The notes: generated from the letters alone by a model not told the origin. Counted from the first letter of the stretch, positions 1 through 6,513 are shown. The stretch is DNA of 12,798 nt from Desulfobacterales bacterium (GCA_027064285.1 JAMOPX010000136.1:1-12798), one strand, 5' to 3'. Numbers and translations are program-made.

Positions 1-668
1 ACCTTCACAGTAAAGGGATCCAATATCTCAACTTTCTTTACAGGCTCAAAATCAGATATTCGGGGCGATATATTCTTAGGATCCATTATTGCTTCGTAGG
101 TAAACTTTACATCGTTGGCTGTAAATGGATGTCCGTCGTGAAATACGACCTCTTTTCGTAAATGAAACAGGATTACCGGATTGTGTTCAAAAGGAGGAAA
201 TATGTATTTGCATCTTTTAGCAAGCTTGTGGAATATATCTGGATTCACTTTATTCAAAACAAGCCTTATCTTTGCTTTATCTTCTTTCTTTTGAACCACA
301 GAAATGGAACTAATTTCAGAAAGATCTTTTGCGATCGTTTTGAGCTGGGCAATATCTCCCTTTTTTGTCCAAAGATATGCCTCTTCATATATTTCCCAGG
401 ACTTGGCAAGCCTTCCTCTAAAATTTAGATTTTCATCTCTATCTATTAGGCTTTCAAATACAAGAGATTCTATCTGTGCACTTGCGCTGTCGGCTGAAAG
501 GATAGGATTAAGTATCACAGCATCTGCAGATGAGGCAGTTATATACTCTGTCAGTCTCTTTGGATTTCCTTTTGTCTGCTCCTCATATGTAGGGACCCAG
601 AAATAACTCTGTAGCAACAGAATCAGCAGCAAGGTAGGGGCTAATATCAAAATCCTCTTTGTCCACAT
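1..668 (-). CDS. ABC transporter substrate-binding protein, family 5 (N-terminal part)
   Basis: Reading the minus strand from an ATG at 668 gives an open frame of 222 codons running off the window edge. It starts with a basic N-terminus and a hydrophobic stretch (residues 5-20, ILILAPTLLLILLL), a signal peptide or anchor. Residues around 45-92 match the family 5 peptide/nickel binder opening (NPILSADSASAQIESLVFES, then LAKSWE). Residues 168-192 carry the family signature FHLRKEVVFHDGHPFTANDV followed by KFTYEAI. These proteins bind oligopeptides or similar ligands outside the membrane and hand them to an ABC permease. In usual members about 12 residues separate SWE from FHLR; here there are about 76, so an extra segment of roughly 60 residues is inserted. 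The gene is divergent from dnaJ with 90 bases between. Ligand unknown; no permease genes are visible. The frame and signature are seen directly; the function is family knowledge. Confidence 0.88.
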   Translation of the reverse strand, partial: MWTKRILILAPTLLLILLLQSYFWVPTYEEQTKGNPKRLTEYITASSADAVILNPILSADSASAQIESLVFESLIDRDENLNFRGRLAKSWEIYEEAYLWTKKGDIAQLKTIAKDLSEISSISVVQKKEDKAKIRLVLNKVNPDIFHKLAKRCKYIFPPFEHNPVILFHLRKEVVFHDGHPFTANDVKFTYEAIMDPKNISPRISDFEPVKKVEILDPFTVK

Positions 669-676
669 ATATTGGC

Positions 677-711
677 TTGACCTAATATTAGGCTGTGATT
701 ATCCTTAGGAT
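677..711 (+). promoter_or_regulatory. Putative dnaJ promoter with two dyads
   Basis: TTGACC (677-682), a 17-base spacer and TATCCT (700-705) form a sigma70-like promoter pointing at dnaJ. The spacer begins inside a perfect 12-base palindrome, CCTAATATTAGG (681-692). A second dyad, ATCCT-T-AGGAT (701-711), covers the -10 box. The placement suggests an operator, but the regulator is unknown. No CIRCE-type heat-shock repeat was seen. Confidence 0.4.
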
Positions 712-758
712 GGATCATATCAAAACAAAGAAAAGATATAAAGGTTGAGGTGGAAGAG

Positions 759-1691
759 ATGGGAGGGAAAGATTATTACAAGATTTTAGGTGTTCCCAGA
801 AATGCTTCTCAAGAAGAGATAAAAAAGGCTTATAGAAAGCTTGCTCTAAAATACCATCCTGATAGGAATAAAGGAAATAAAGAAGCAGAAGAAAAATTTA
901 AAGAGATAAATGAAGCATATGCTGTATTAAGTGATCCTGAGAAGAGACGGCAGTATGACATGCTGGGAGCTGAGGGATTCCAGAGCAAATTCAGTCAGGA
1001 GGATATATTCAGAGGATTTGATTTTGAAAGTATATTTAAGGACTTTGGTATAGGATTTGGGGGAAGAGTAAGAGATATATTTAGCGAATTTTTTGGGGAT
1101 TTTGGAACTGGTTTTGGCGGATCTCCTTTTGAGAGAGGTCGTAACTATCATACTTATCATACCGGCATAAAAGGAAGAGACCTTGTATATGAGCTTCCTG
1201 TAACCTTAGAGGAGGTAGCTAAAGGAGCAAAAAAGACTATAAGTTACAATGCAGGTGGAATGAGAGAAACCATTTCTATAAATATTCCTGCTGGCGTAAA
1301 AGATGGGCAAAAGCTTAGGGTCAGAGACAAGGGAGAGCCGGGTCCTTATGGAGGTCCGAGAGGAGACCTTTATGTTCAAATAAGACTCTTAGAGCATCCG
1401 CTTTTTAGAAGAGAGGGAAACGATATCTTTTATAAACAAAGGATAAAATTTTCAGATGCGGTTTTCGGGACAGAAATAGAAGTGCCCACCATATATGGAA
1501 AAAGACTAAAATTAAAAGTTCCTCCTGGTACCCAATCTGGTGCAAAACTCAGGATAAGAGGTTATGGTTTGCCCCGTTCAGATGGCAGAGGCAAGGGAGA
1601 TCAGTATGTAGAAATACATATAGATGTACCAAAGCATTTGACAAAAGAACAAGAGAAGGCTGTAATGGAATTGAGAAATGTAGGGCTGTAA
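759..1691 (+). CDS. dnaJ: DnaJ-class co-chaperone without zinc finger (CbpA-like)
   Basis: J-domain protein of about 310 residues that would stimulate the DnaK ATPase and deliver unfolded clients in the cytoplasm. The J domain (about residues 5-69) has the invariant HPD (33-35) within KYHPDRN. A Gly/Phe-rich linker follows (about 85-130: FGIGFGG, FGTGFGGSPF), then two client-binding beta domains (about 138-305) with DLVYELPVTLEEVAKGAKK and the GTQSGAKLRIRGYGLP repeat. The four CxxCxGxG zinc repeats of classical DnaJ are absent, so this is the CbpA/type B form. I prefer ATG 759 because GAGGTGG at 747-753 sits 5 bases before it; an in-frame GTG at 750 is possible (AAGG at 741-744). It is followed 4 bases later by the PP-loop gene, so the two are probably co-transcribed. 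dnaK and grpE are not in view. Confidence 0.92.
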   Translation: MGGKDYYKILGVPRNASQEEIKKAYRKLALKYHPDRNKGNKEAEEKFKEINEAYAVLSDPEKRRQYDMLGAEGFQSKFSQEDIFRGFDFESIFKDFGIGFGGRVRDIFSEFFGDFGTGFGGSPFERGRNYHTYHTGIKGRDLVYELPVTLEEVAKGAKKTISYNAGGMRETISINIPAGVKDGQKLRVRDKGEPGPYGGPRGDLYVQIRLLEHPLFRREGNDIFYKQRIKFSDAVFGTEIEVPTIYGKRLKLKVPPGTQSGAKLRIRGYGLPRSDGRGKGDQYVEIHIDVPKHLTKEQEKAVMELRNVGL

Positions 1692-1695
1692 ATGT

Positions 1696-2670
1696 ATGAA
1701 GGCGATATGTGTGTTTTCAGGTGGCTTAGACAGTATGCTTTCTGCCAAGATAATCAGGAGTCAGGGCATTGATGTTTTGGGGGTCTTTTTTAAAACCCCT
1801 TTTTTTACTCCGGAAAAAGCTATAAGATCTGCTCAGCTTATAAATCTTCCTCTTAAGATTCTGGATATAACAGAAGAACATCTCAGAATCCTTAAAAATC
1901 CAAAATACGGATATGGAGAAAACATGAATCCTTGTATAGACTGCCATGCTCTCATGTTTAAATGTGCTGGAAAGATTATGGAGGAAGAAGGAGCTGACTT
2001 TGTTATTTCAGGAGAGGTGCTAGGTCAAAGGCCGATGTCTCAAAACAGGAAAGCCTTGCAGATCATAGCAGAAGAAAGTGGTTTAGGAAGACTTCTTTTA
2101 AGGCCCCTTTCTGCAAAAAAGCTTCCTATTACAATTCCGGAAGAAAGAGATTGGGTAAAAAGGGAATTGTTGCTGGATGTACACGGAAGATCTAGAAAAC
2201 CTCAATTAGAGCTTGCCAAAAAGTACGGCATAACAGATTTTCCTTCTCCAGCAGGTGGATGTCTTCTTACAGACAGGATCTTTTCTAAGAGATTAAAAGA
2301 CCTAATAGAACTAAAAAAAGACTTTGATATTAGAGACATAGAATTACTTAAACTTGGCAGACACTTCAGAATAGATAGAACCACAAAAATTATAGTAGGC
2401 AGAAATAAAAAGGAAAATCAGATGTTAAAAGATCTTTATAGGAAAGAAGACGTGCTCTTAGAACCAAAGGAAATTCCTGGGCCTGTGGTATTGTTAACAG
2501 GAGATAAGTCTGAAAAAAACATACAATTAGCCTTAGATATTACAGCCACCTATTCTGACACCAAACCCCACCAGCAAATAGAAATAATAGCTCATTTTCC
2601 TTCCTATACAAAGGTATTAAAAGGAAAATCCCATGAAAAAAGAATCTTTCATGGGATTTTGATAAATTAG
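1696..2670 (+). CDS. PP-loop tRNA thiolation-type protein (ThiI/MnmA-like, with C-terminal NFACT-R-like domain)
   Basis: A 324-residue ATP-pyrophosphatase (PP-loop) protein. SGGLDS at residues 8-13 is the ATP-binding PP-loop. NPCIDCH (Cys80, Cys83) and Cys90 lie where thiolation enzymes keep catalytic or metal-binding cysteines. GEVLGQRPMSQ (106-116), LLRPLSAK and PAGGCLLTD follow the usual order for this group, annotated in anaerobic bacteria as tRNA 4-thiouridine synthase-like or as a tRNA-uridine 2-sulfurtransferase relative. The last 100 or so residues, basic and ending with FPSYTKVLKGKSHEK, resemble an RNA-binding NFACT-R-type domain. The likely reaction is adenylation of a tRNA uridine followed by sulfur insertion. 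Which uridine is modified cannot be told from sequence. Start ATG is 4 bases after the dnaJ stop with no strong ribosome site, which suggests coupling. The terminator hairpin lies inside the last codons. Confidence 0.8.
   Translation: MKAICVFSGGLDSMLSAKIIRSQGIDVLGVFFKTPFFTPEKAIRSAQLINLPLKILDITEEHLRILKNPKYGYGENMNPCIDCHALMFKCAGKIMEEEGADFVISGEVLGQRPMSQNRKALQIIAEESGLGRLLLRPLSAKKLPITIPEERDWVKRELLLDVHGRSRKPQLELAKKYGITDFPSPAGGCLLTDRIFSKRLKDLIELKKDFDIRDIELLKLGRHFRIDRTTKIIVGRNKKENQMLKDLYRKEDVLLEPKEIPGPVVLLTGDKSEKNIQLALDITATYSDTKPHQQIEIIAHFPSYTKVLKGKSHEKRIFHGILIN
2625..2660. terminator. Bidirectional terminator inside the 3' end of the PP-loop gene
   Basis: Perfect 14-base arms, AAAATCCCATGAAA (2625-2638) and TTTCATGGGATTTT (2647-2660), around an 8-base loop. 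The arms end in T-runs on both strands, so the hairpin can stop both the upstream plus-strand gene and convergent usp. It lies before the stop codon of the plus-strand gene. Confidence 0.8.
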
Positions 2671-2671
2671 A

Positions 2672-3109
2672 TTATCTTACAACCACCACAGGACAGTGAG
2701 CATAAAGAACCACTTTTTCTGCCACACTTCCTAAGAGCAACTTTTTGAGAGGACTTCTTCCTCTTGTTCCAATTATTATGGATACATAGTCTCCTTCTTC
2801 TGCAATCCTGACTATTTCTTCAGCCACAGGGCCTACTGCTATTCTTGTATCTACATCTTTTGCTCCGTTTTCTTCAGCAAGTTTCTTTGCCTCTTCCAAT
2901 ATCTTTTTTGCTTGTTGCTCTCTAAGATAGTATTTCCATGTTTCTGGCACCTTATCATATCTGATTACATCTTCTAAGACATGTAAGAGTGTTAAATGAA
3001 CCCCTGTCTTTGCAGCAAAACGGGCTGAAAGTATTACTGCTTTTTTTGATACCTCTGAGCCGTCCACTGCCACAAGACTCTTTAGTTTCTTTTCCTTTTT
3101 CTCTTCCAT
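2672..3109 (-). CDS. Universal stress protein, UspA family
   Basis: A 145-residue single-domain Usp. The N-terminal strand LKSLVAVDGSEVS (9-21) places the conserved Asp at the nucleotide site. G114-x2-G117-x9-G127-S128 is the exact Usp ATP-binding motif, so this is the ATP-binding subtype, which acts as a homodimer in the cytoplasm and is induced by starvation or other stress. Start ATG 3109 is chosen because AGGAGGT lies 5 bases upstream; a longer frame from 3151 would add 14 residues that overlap the promoter. It converges on the PP-loop gene with one base between stop codons. Its promoter lies in the palindrome at 3134-3171. The regulated process is unknown. Confidence 0.93.
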   Translation of the reverse strand: MEEKKEKKLKSLVAVDGSEVSKKAVILSARFAAKTGVHLTLLHVLEDVIRYDKVPETWKYYLREQQAKKILEEAKKLAEENGAKDVDTRIAVGPVAEEIVRIAEEGDYVSIIIGTRGRSPLKKLLLGSVAEKVVLYAHCPVVVVR

Positions 3110-3133
3110 AATTACCTCCTTTTGAGAATATCT

Positions 3134-3171
3134 AATTATAGTTATCCGCATAATTGTGGATAACTATAATT
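3134..3171 (-). promoter_or_regulatory. Palindromic promoter/operator of usp
   Basis: Perfect 14-base inverted arms (3134-3147 and 3158-3171) ending AATTATAGTTATCC. On the minus strand TATAAT (3140-3135) stands 17 bases from TTATCC (3163-3158), giving a transcript starting about 20 bases before the usp ATG. The arms also read as TTATCCGCA and TGTGGATAA, 4 bases apart. The perfect TATAAT on the other end of the palindrome could also fire rightward. A 27/30 inverted match lies before yggS. Confidence 0.55.
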
Positions 3172-3210
3172 GTAATAATAAATTGTTTTTTCTTTATATT
3201 TTTGTAATTT

Positions 3211-3252
3211 ATAATACTCCCCAAAATTTGGTATTTTATAGAATACTATAAG
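3211..3252. repeat. AT-rich direct repeat, copy 1
   Basis: About 40 bases centred on CAAAATTTG-TATTTTAT, repeated with about 80 percent identity at 3539-3580 in the same orientation, offset 328. The two copies flank MITE copy A. The rest of 3172-3391 is extremely AT-rich, and I see no gene in it. Confidence 0.5.
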
Positions 3253-3391
3253 TTTTTACAAAAAATTATTTAAGTAGTCAAATCTTTTTTAAATTTGTAT
3301 TTTTTAATTAGTTATATTAAAAATACCTTCAATATTATATTTCTAATTATAGCAAATTTTCAAAAAATCTGCCATATTAAAAATAATCATT

Positions 3392-3519
3392 CAGCAATTC
3401 TCGGTGAAAAACATATCACTTTTATTGCTTTTATTCTTTCAAATTTTACGAAAAAATAATTGTCATTCTTGTGGGTTGTATTATAAATACTACCTTTATA
3501 AACTCATCGAGAATTGCTG
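3392..3519. mobile_element. MITE-like repeat, copy A (internally deleted)
   Basis: A 128-base element bounded by imperfect terminal inverted repeats CAGCAATTCTCGGTGA (3392-3407) and TCATCGAGAATTGCTG (3504-3519). It has no coding capacity. Its reverse complement matches 6231-6401 over almost its whole length, except for about 43 bases missing after TTTTATTCTTT. Shared inner blocks include TTTTACGAAAAAATAATTGT and AAATACTACCTTTATAAACT. The repeated ends and non-coding interior indicate a non-autonomous transposable element. The parent transposase is not identified and no clear target duplication was found. Confidence 0.75.
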
Positions 3520-3538
3520 TATGGGTATTATAATTTTG

Positions 3539-3580
3539 GTAGTATTCCGCAAAATTTGATATTTTATGAAATATTATAAA
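3539..3580. repeat. AT-rich direct repeat, copy 2
   Basis: Second copy of the 3211-3252 repeat: CAAAATTTG, A, TATTTTAT, then AAATATTATAA. It sits between the MITE and the left end of IS630-A. Function unknown. Confidence 0.5.
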
Positions 3581-4325
3581 AATTATACCATTTGCCTATA
3601 AAAGAGACATATTGTAGTATAAAAAGAAATCAGTTTAATATGAAGGTTAATATGAAGAAGTTTGGTAATGACAAAAAGGATGGATATAGAATGACAAGAA
3701 GATGAAAAGGATTTATTGGAAATGTATAAGAGAGAACAAGATGTTGAGTTACGTGTTCGGTGGCATGCTTTTTGGCTTTTGAGGAAAAGGTATTCAGTAG
3801 CTGGTGTAATAAAAATTTTCGGTATACATGAACGAACGCTTCGACGTTGGATAGCATGGTATAGGGCGGGAAAGATAGAAGAAATGAGACGGCGTAAAAA
3901 AGGAAAAGGTGGGAGTAAAGGATGTTGGTTGACTGAAGAGCAAAAGGAGCAGTTGAAAGCTAAGGCAGCAGAAGGGATTTTTGAAACGATTCACGATGCT
4001 ATGGAGTGGGTAGAGGAGGAGTTCAAAGTCAAATATACTTACTGGGGGATGCGATCCTTATTTGTTCGGCTTGGTATCAAGAAGAAAGTGCCAAGGCCGA
4101 AAGCAATGAAAGCCTCTGACGATGCACAACAGGAGTAGAAAGAAGGGAGCTTATTGCAGCCTTTGAGAAGCGCAGGATAACAGCAGAGAAGAAAGTTGTA
4201 TGGGCAGATGAGATGCGATTAGGGCTTAGAGGGCAAGTAAGAAAAGTATGGGCACCGAAGAGAGTAAAGCTGTCCTTAGGAGTATATGTTATAGGAGGTC
4301 GTCAATCCACGAATCACAGCCTGTA
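3578..4325 (+). mobile_element. IS630-A, left half (3' end missing)
   Basis: The left terminal repeat TATACCATTTGCCTA (3584-3598) matches TATACCAATTGCTTA at 9109-9123 (13/15, and five A plus T bases outside also agree). IS630 elements insert at TA, and the TA before TACCA fits. The transposase reading frame inside is cut near 4325, before the second catalytic Asp. The missing 3' part resembles the fragment at 9103-9345. Confidence 0.6.
3691..4325 (+). pseudogene. IS630 family transposase, N-terminal half, frameshifted and truncated
   Basis: The main open part (to the TAG at 4136-4138) has an N-terminal helix-turn-helix (VAGVIKIFGIHERTLRRWIAWY), a basic linker and a second helix-turn-helix region (TIHDAMEWVEEEF through KKKVPRPKA). 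After the TAG, the -1 frame continues the protein: ERRELIAAFEKRR, then VVWADEMRLGLRGQVRKVWAPK, whose ADE holds the first catalytic Asp of the DDE domain. Coding similarity fades near 4325, so the second Asp and the Glu are absent here. The likely original start is ATG 3691; a frame slip at codon 2 separates it from the frame QEDEKDLLEMY. With at least one frameshift and no catalytic C-terminus, this copy cannot transpose. No classical slippery heptamer is seen at the break, so decay is more likely than programmed shifting. Confidence 0.75.
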
Positions 4326-4469
4326 AAAGAAATAGGTTTGACCTTGATTCAACAGCCAATGATCAAAGTTAAGTTCAAACCTCAGAGAGGAGAACTTTCT
4401 TATCGGAAAGAAAGGCGGGTTAAGATTGTAAAAATTGTAAAAATAGAAACTTTCAGGGCTGACAGAGCA

Positions 4470-4502
4470 ATAGTTATCCGCAATTATGCAGATAATTATA
4501 AA
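4470..4502 (+). promoter_or_regulatory. Palindromic promoter/operator of yggS
   Basis: TTATCC (4474-4479), 17 bases, then TATAAA (4497-4502), about 20 bases before the ribosome site of yggS. The module is a near-palindrome: TTATCCGCA (4474-4482), four bases, TGCAGATAA (4487-4495). Over 30 bases it matches the reverse complement of the usp module at 27 positions. Between the IS remnant (about 4325) and this site there is no recognisable feature. Confidence 0.55.
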
Positions 4503-4527
4503 TTTTAAAGAGTTAGGAGAAGACAAA

Positions 4528-5181
4528 ATGATAAAAGAAAATGTAAAAAAGATTATGTCAGAGCTTCCTAAAGGAGTTTTGCTTGTTGCTGCAGCAAAGA
4601 CTAGGACCTCTGAAGAGATCTTGGAGGCAATAGAAGCGGGAGTCCAGATTATAGGAGAAAACTATGTTCAGGAAGCAGAAAAGGCCTTTGGGATTATTGG
4701 AAACAGGGCTAAGTGGCATATGATAGGACATCTTCAGACAAATAAGACAAAAAAGGCGGTCAGGATATTTGATATGATAGAAACCATAGATTCAGTTAAA
4801 ATAGCAAAGGCTATTGACAAAGAATGTAAAAAGTTGGGTAAGGTTATGCCTGTTCTTATTGAGGTTAACAGTGCTGAAGAATCTCAGAAGGCAGGGGTTA
4901 TGCCGGATGATGTGATCAGTTTTATAAAAGATATATCTCACCTCGAGAATATAAAAATAGAGGGCCTTATGACAATGGGTCCTTTTGTGGATGATCCAGA
5001 AGAACTTAGGCCTTATTTCAGAAGGACAAAAGAGCTTTTTGAAAAGATAAGAGATATGGATATCCCAAATGTAGAAATGAAATATTTATCAATGGGTATG
5101 TCTGATTCTTATAGGGTAGCAATAGAAGAAGGTGCAAATATGGTTAGAATAGGTACAAAAATATTTGGGCCAAGGCATTAA
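4528..5181 (+). CDS. yggS: YggS/PROSC family pyridoxal phosphate homeostasis protein
   Basis: A 217-residue alanine racemase-fold single-domain protein that binds PLP in the cytoplasm and buffers or delivers it. Lys24 in LLVAAAKTRTSEEI is the PLP-anchoring lysine. Further hallmarks are GENYVQEA, WHMIGHLQTNK (where the family H-G-x-L-Q-x-N-K loop lies), EVNSAEESQKAG, GLMTMGPF, LSMGMSDSYRVAIEEGANMVRIGT and a C-terminal IFGPR. The length is typical, though the N-terminus is short by about 10-15 residues compared with E. coli. Start ATG 4528 follows AGGAGA at 4515-4520; the frame from 4486 would begin inside the promoter. ttcA begins 3 bases after its stop, so the two form an operon. Confidence 0.93.
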   Translation: MIKENVKKIMSELPKGVLLVAAAKTRTSEEILEAIEAGVQIIGENYVQEAEKAFGIIGNRAKWHMIGHLQTNKTKKAVRIFDMIETIDSVKIAKAIDKECKKLGKVMPVLIEVNSAEESQKAGVMPDDVISFIKDISHLENIKIEGLMTMGPFVDDPEELRPYFRRTKELFEKIRDMDIPNVEMKYLSMGMSDSYRVAIEEGANMVRIGTKIFGPRH

Positions 5182-5184
5182 TCA

Positions 5185-5913
5185 ATGAAAAAGGGATTAT
5201 TTAAGCAGATTAATTGTCTTATTGCAAAAGCGATCCATAATTACAGTATGATAGAGGAAGGGGATAAAATTCTTGTTGCAGTATCTGGTGGTAAAGATAG
5301 TTTGACCCTTTTATGGTTTTTAAAGGAAAGGCTAAAATGGATTCCCATAAATTATGAACTTTTTGCTCTGCATATAGATTTGGGTTTTAAAAATCAGAAT
5401 AATGATAAATTGATCAAATTTTTTGAAGAAAAAAATATCAGATATAAGATTGTAAATACAGACATAGGGCCAAAGGCCCATAGCAAAATAAATAAAAAAA
5501 ATCCCTGTTTTTTTTGTTCCCGTCAGAGAAGAAAGCTTATTTTTGAAATAGCAGATGAATTAGGTTATTCAAAAATAGCATACGGACACCATAAAGATGA
5601 TGTTATAGAAACTCTTTTCCTGAATATTTTTTATGGTGCAAACATAAGCACTATGCTTCCGGTACAGGAATTCTTTGATAAAAGATTCAAAATAATAAGA
5701 CCCCTTTATTTAGTTGATGAGATCTTTATAGAAAGATTTTTTAAATCTACTGATTGGACTGAGAAAGAAGAAGCATGTCCTACTTCTTTTTCTTCTAAGA
5801 GAAGAGCTATAAAGAACCTGCTTCAGGAATTATATAAAACAAACAAAAAAATAAAAGAAAATATCTTTCACGCTATCCACAATATAAGAGTAGAATATAT
5901 GCCAACATTGTGA
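5185..5913 (+). CDS. ttcA: TtcA family tRNA 2-thiocytidine biosynthesis protein
   Basis: A 242-residue PP-loop enzyme. SGGKDS (34-39) binds ATP. CFFC (Cys108, Cys111) plus Cys198 in EEACPTS match the three cysteines that hold the iron-sulfur cluster of TtcA, and GHHKDD (134-139) is the second signature. The family puts sulfur on cytidine 32 of certain tRNAs. The protein is shorter than E. coli TtcA (about 311) and ends soon after the third cysteine with a basic helix. The E. coli CxxC at the third site is reduced to one Cys, which is still the ligand reported for the cluster. Because TtcA and TtuA/NcsA proteins look alike, substrate choice (C32 versus U54 or U34) is uncertain. TtuA-type proteins have extra CxxC pairs at both ends, which are not seen here, favouring TtcA. 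Start ATG lies 3 bases after yggS. Confidence 0.8.
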   Translation: MKKGLFKQINCLIAKAIHNYSMIEEGDKILVAVSGGKDSLTLLWFLKERLKWIPINYELFALHIDLGFKNQNNDKLIKFFEEKNIRYKIVNTDIGPKAHSKINKKNPCFFCSRQRRKLIFEIADELGYSKIAYGHHKDDVIETLFLNIFYGANISTMLPVQEFFDKRFKIIRPLYLVDEIFIERFFKSTDWTEKEEACPTSFSSKRRAIKNLLQELYKTNKKIKENIFHAIHNIRVEYMPTL

Positions 5914-5918
5914 ACTAC

Positions 5919-5955
5919 CGATGACTAAAGTCGCAGGCTTCTAAAGAAGCTTGAT
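5919..5955. repeat. IS605-like end remnant or hairpin after ttcA
   Basis: Two consecutive small dyads: CGATGACTAAAGTCG (5919-5933) and AGGCTTCT-AA-AGAAGCTT (5935-5952). The GACTAAAG core and placement just after a stop codon resemble the IS605 right end at 12284-12303. It could instead act as a weak terminator, but no T-run follows. Confidence 0.35.
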
Positions 5956-5969
5956 AGATCTCTCCTCCT

Positions 5970-6110
5970 GTTCCGTCAATCTTAATTTTTTAAGACAGGA
6001 TACAAACGTTTGAGTTTTATCCGAGCATTTTGGGTTGTGAATCTCCATTCAACTTTTACGAGATTATTATTTCGCTTTCTCTCCCAAATGGAAACATATC
6101 TGGCAAGCAT
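5970..6110 (-). pseudogene. 3' fragment of an IS630-B transposase
   Basis: On the minus strand this encodes LARYVSIWERKRNNNLVKVE, then WRFTTQNARIKLKRLYPVLK and a stop, nearly identical to the C-terminus of the transposase at 8515-8640. The homology ends at TTGAC of the terminal repeat (5979-5975), after which the sequence diverges. No other part of the element is present. A one-base difference in the A-run gives an earlier stop than in the other copy. Confidence 0.85.
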
Positions 6111-6157
6111 GATTTATGACAGGTCATGTCCTAATAATTTAATTCTTATAAGAAAGA

Positions 6158-6187
6158 GTGGCCCACCGTTATAATGAATAAGGCCAC
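6158..6187. repeat. Dyad of unknown role
   Basis: GTGGCC (6158-6163) and GGCCAC (6182-6187) around an 18-base AT-rich loop containing TTATAATGAATAA. The two arms are the only GC-rich bases locally. Apart from this and the neighbouring IS and MITE pieces I see nothing in 5956-6513. Confidence 0.3.
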
Positions 6188-6230
6188 CCAAAACAAAAAC
6201 ATAAAGGATAAAATAGTTTATGAAAAGAAT

Positions 6231-6401
6231 CAGCAATTCTCGGCGAGTTTATAAAGGTAGTATTTACAAGGCAATCCACAAAAATGACAATTATTTTTTC
6301 GTAAAATTTCTTAAAAAAAGAGATATGGAGAAGTTATCTAAGTGGTTATTATAAAAGAATAAAAGCAATAAAAGTGATTTATTTCTCACCGAAAATTGCT
6401 G
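6231..6401. mobile_element. MITE-like repeat, copy B (fuller copy, inverted)
   Basis: A 171-base element with terminal repeats CAGCAATTCTCGGCGAG (6231-6247) and CTCACCGAAAATTGCTG (6385-6401), 15/17 complementary. It is inverted relative to copy A and contains about 43 extra bases (including AGATATGGAGAAGTTATC). It has no ORF. It lies between ttcA and mobB. Confidence 0.78.
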
Positions 6402-6513
6402 TATCTGTATCTTCTCAATTGCATTTTGATATAGGTTATATTATTATTCTATCTACTATTCAAGAACATATAAGCTTGTTTAAAAGGATTTTTCGAACAG
6501 GTGGCTTATAATA

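Noticed and set aside
162..606. Two plus-strand ORFs of 88 and 100 codons
   Set aside because: They lie opposite the well-supported substrate-binding protein frame and resemble no family.
3211..3580. CRISPR-like repeats
   Set aside because: Only two degenerate AT-rich copies 328 bases apart, with no regular spacers and no cas genes.
3134..3583. Possible replication origin (DnaA-box-like words next to an AT-rich stretch)
   Set aside because: Only one perfect box and three variants in two dyads, no dnaA, dnaN or parAB nearby, and the AT richness is explained by repeats and IS flanks.
4248..4508. Plus-strand ORF of 86 codons
   Set aside because: It begins inside the decayed IS630-A transposase in another frame and ends inside the yggS promoter; no ribosome site or family pattern.
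6174..6251. Short ORF starting MNKATQNK that runs into MITE copy B
   Set aside because: No ribosome site, and the matching downstream part after the MITE is not in frame; too weak to call an interrupted gene.
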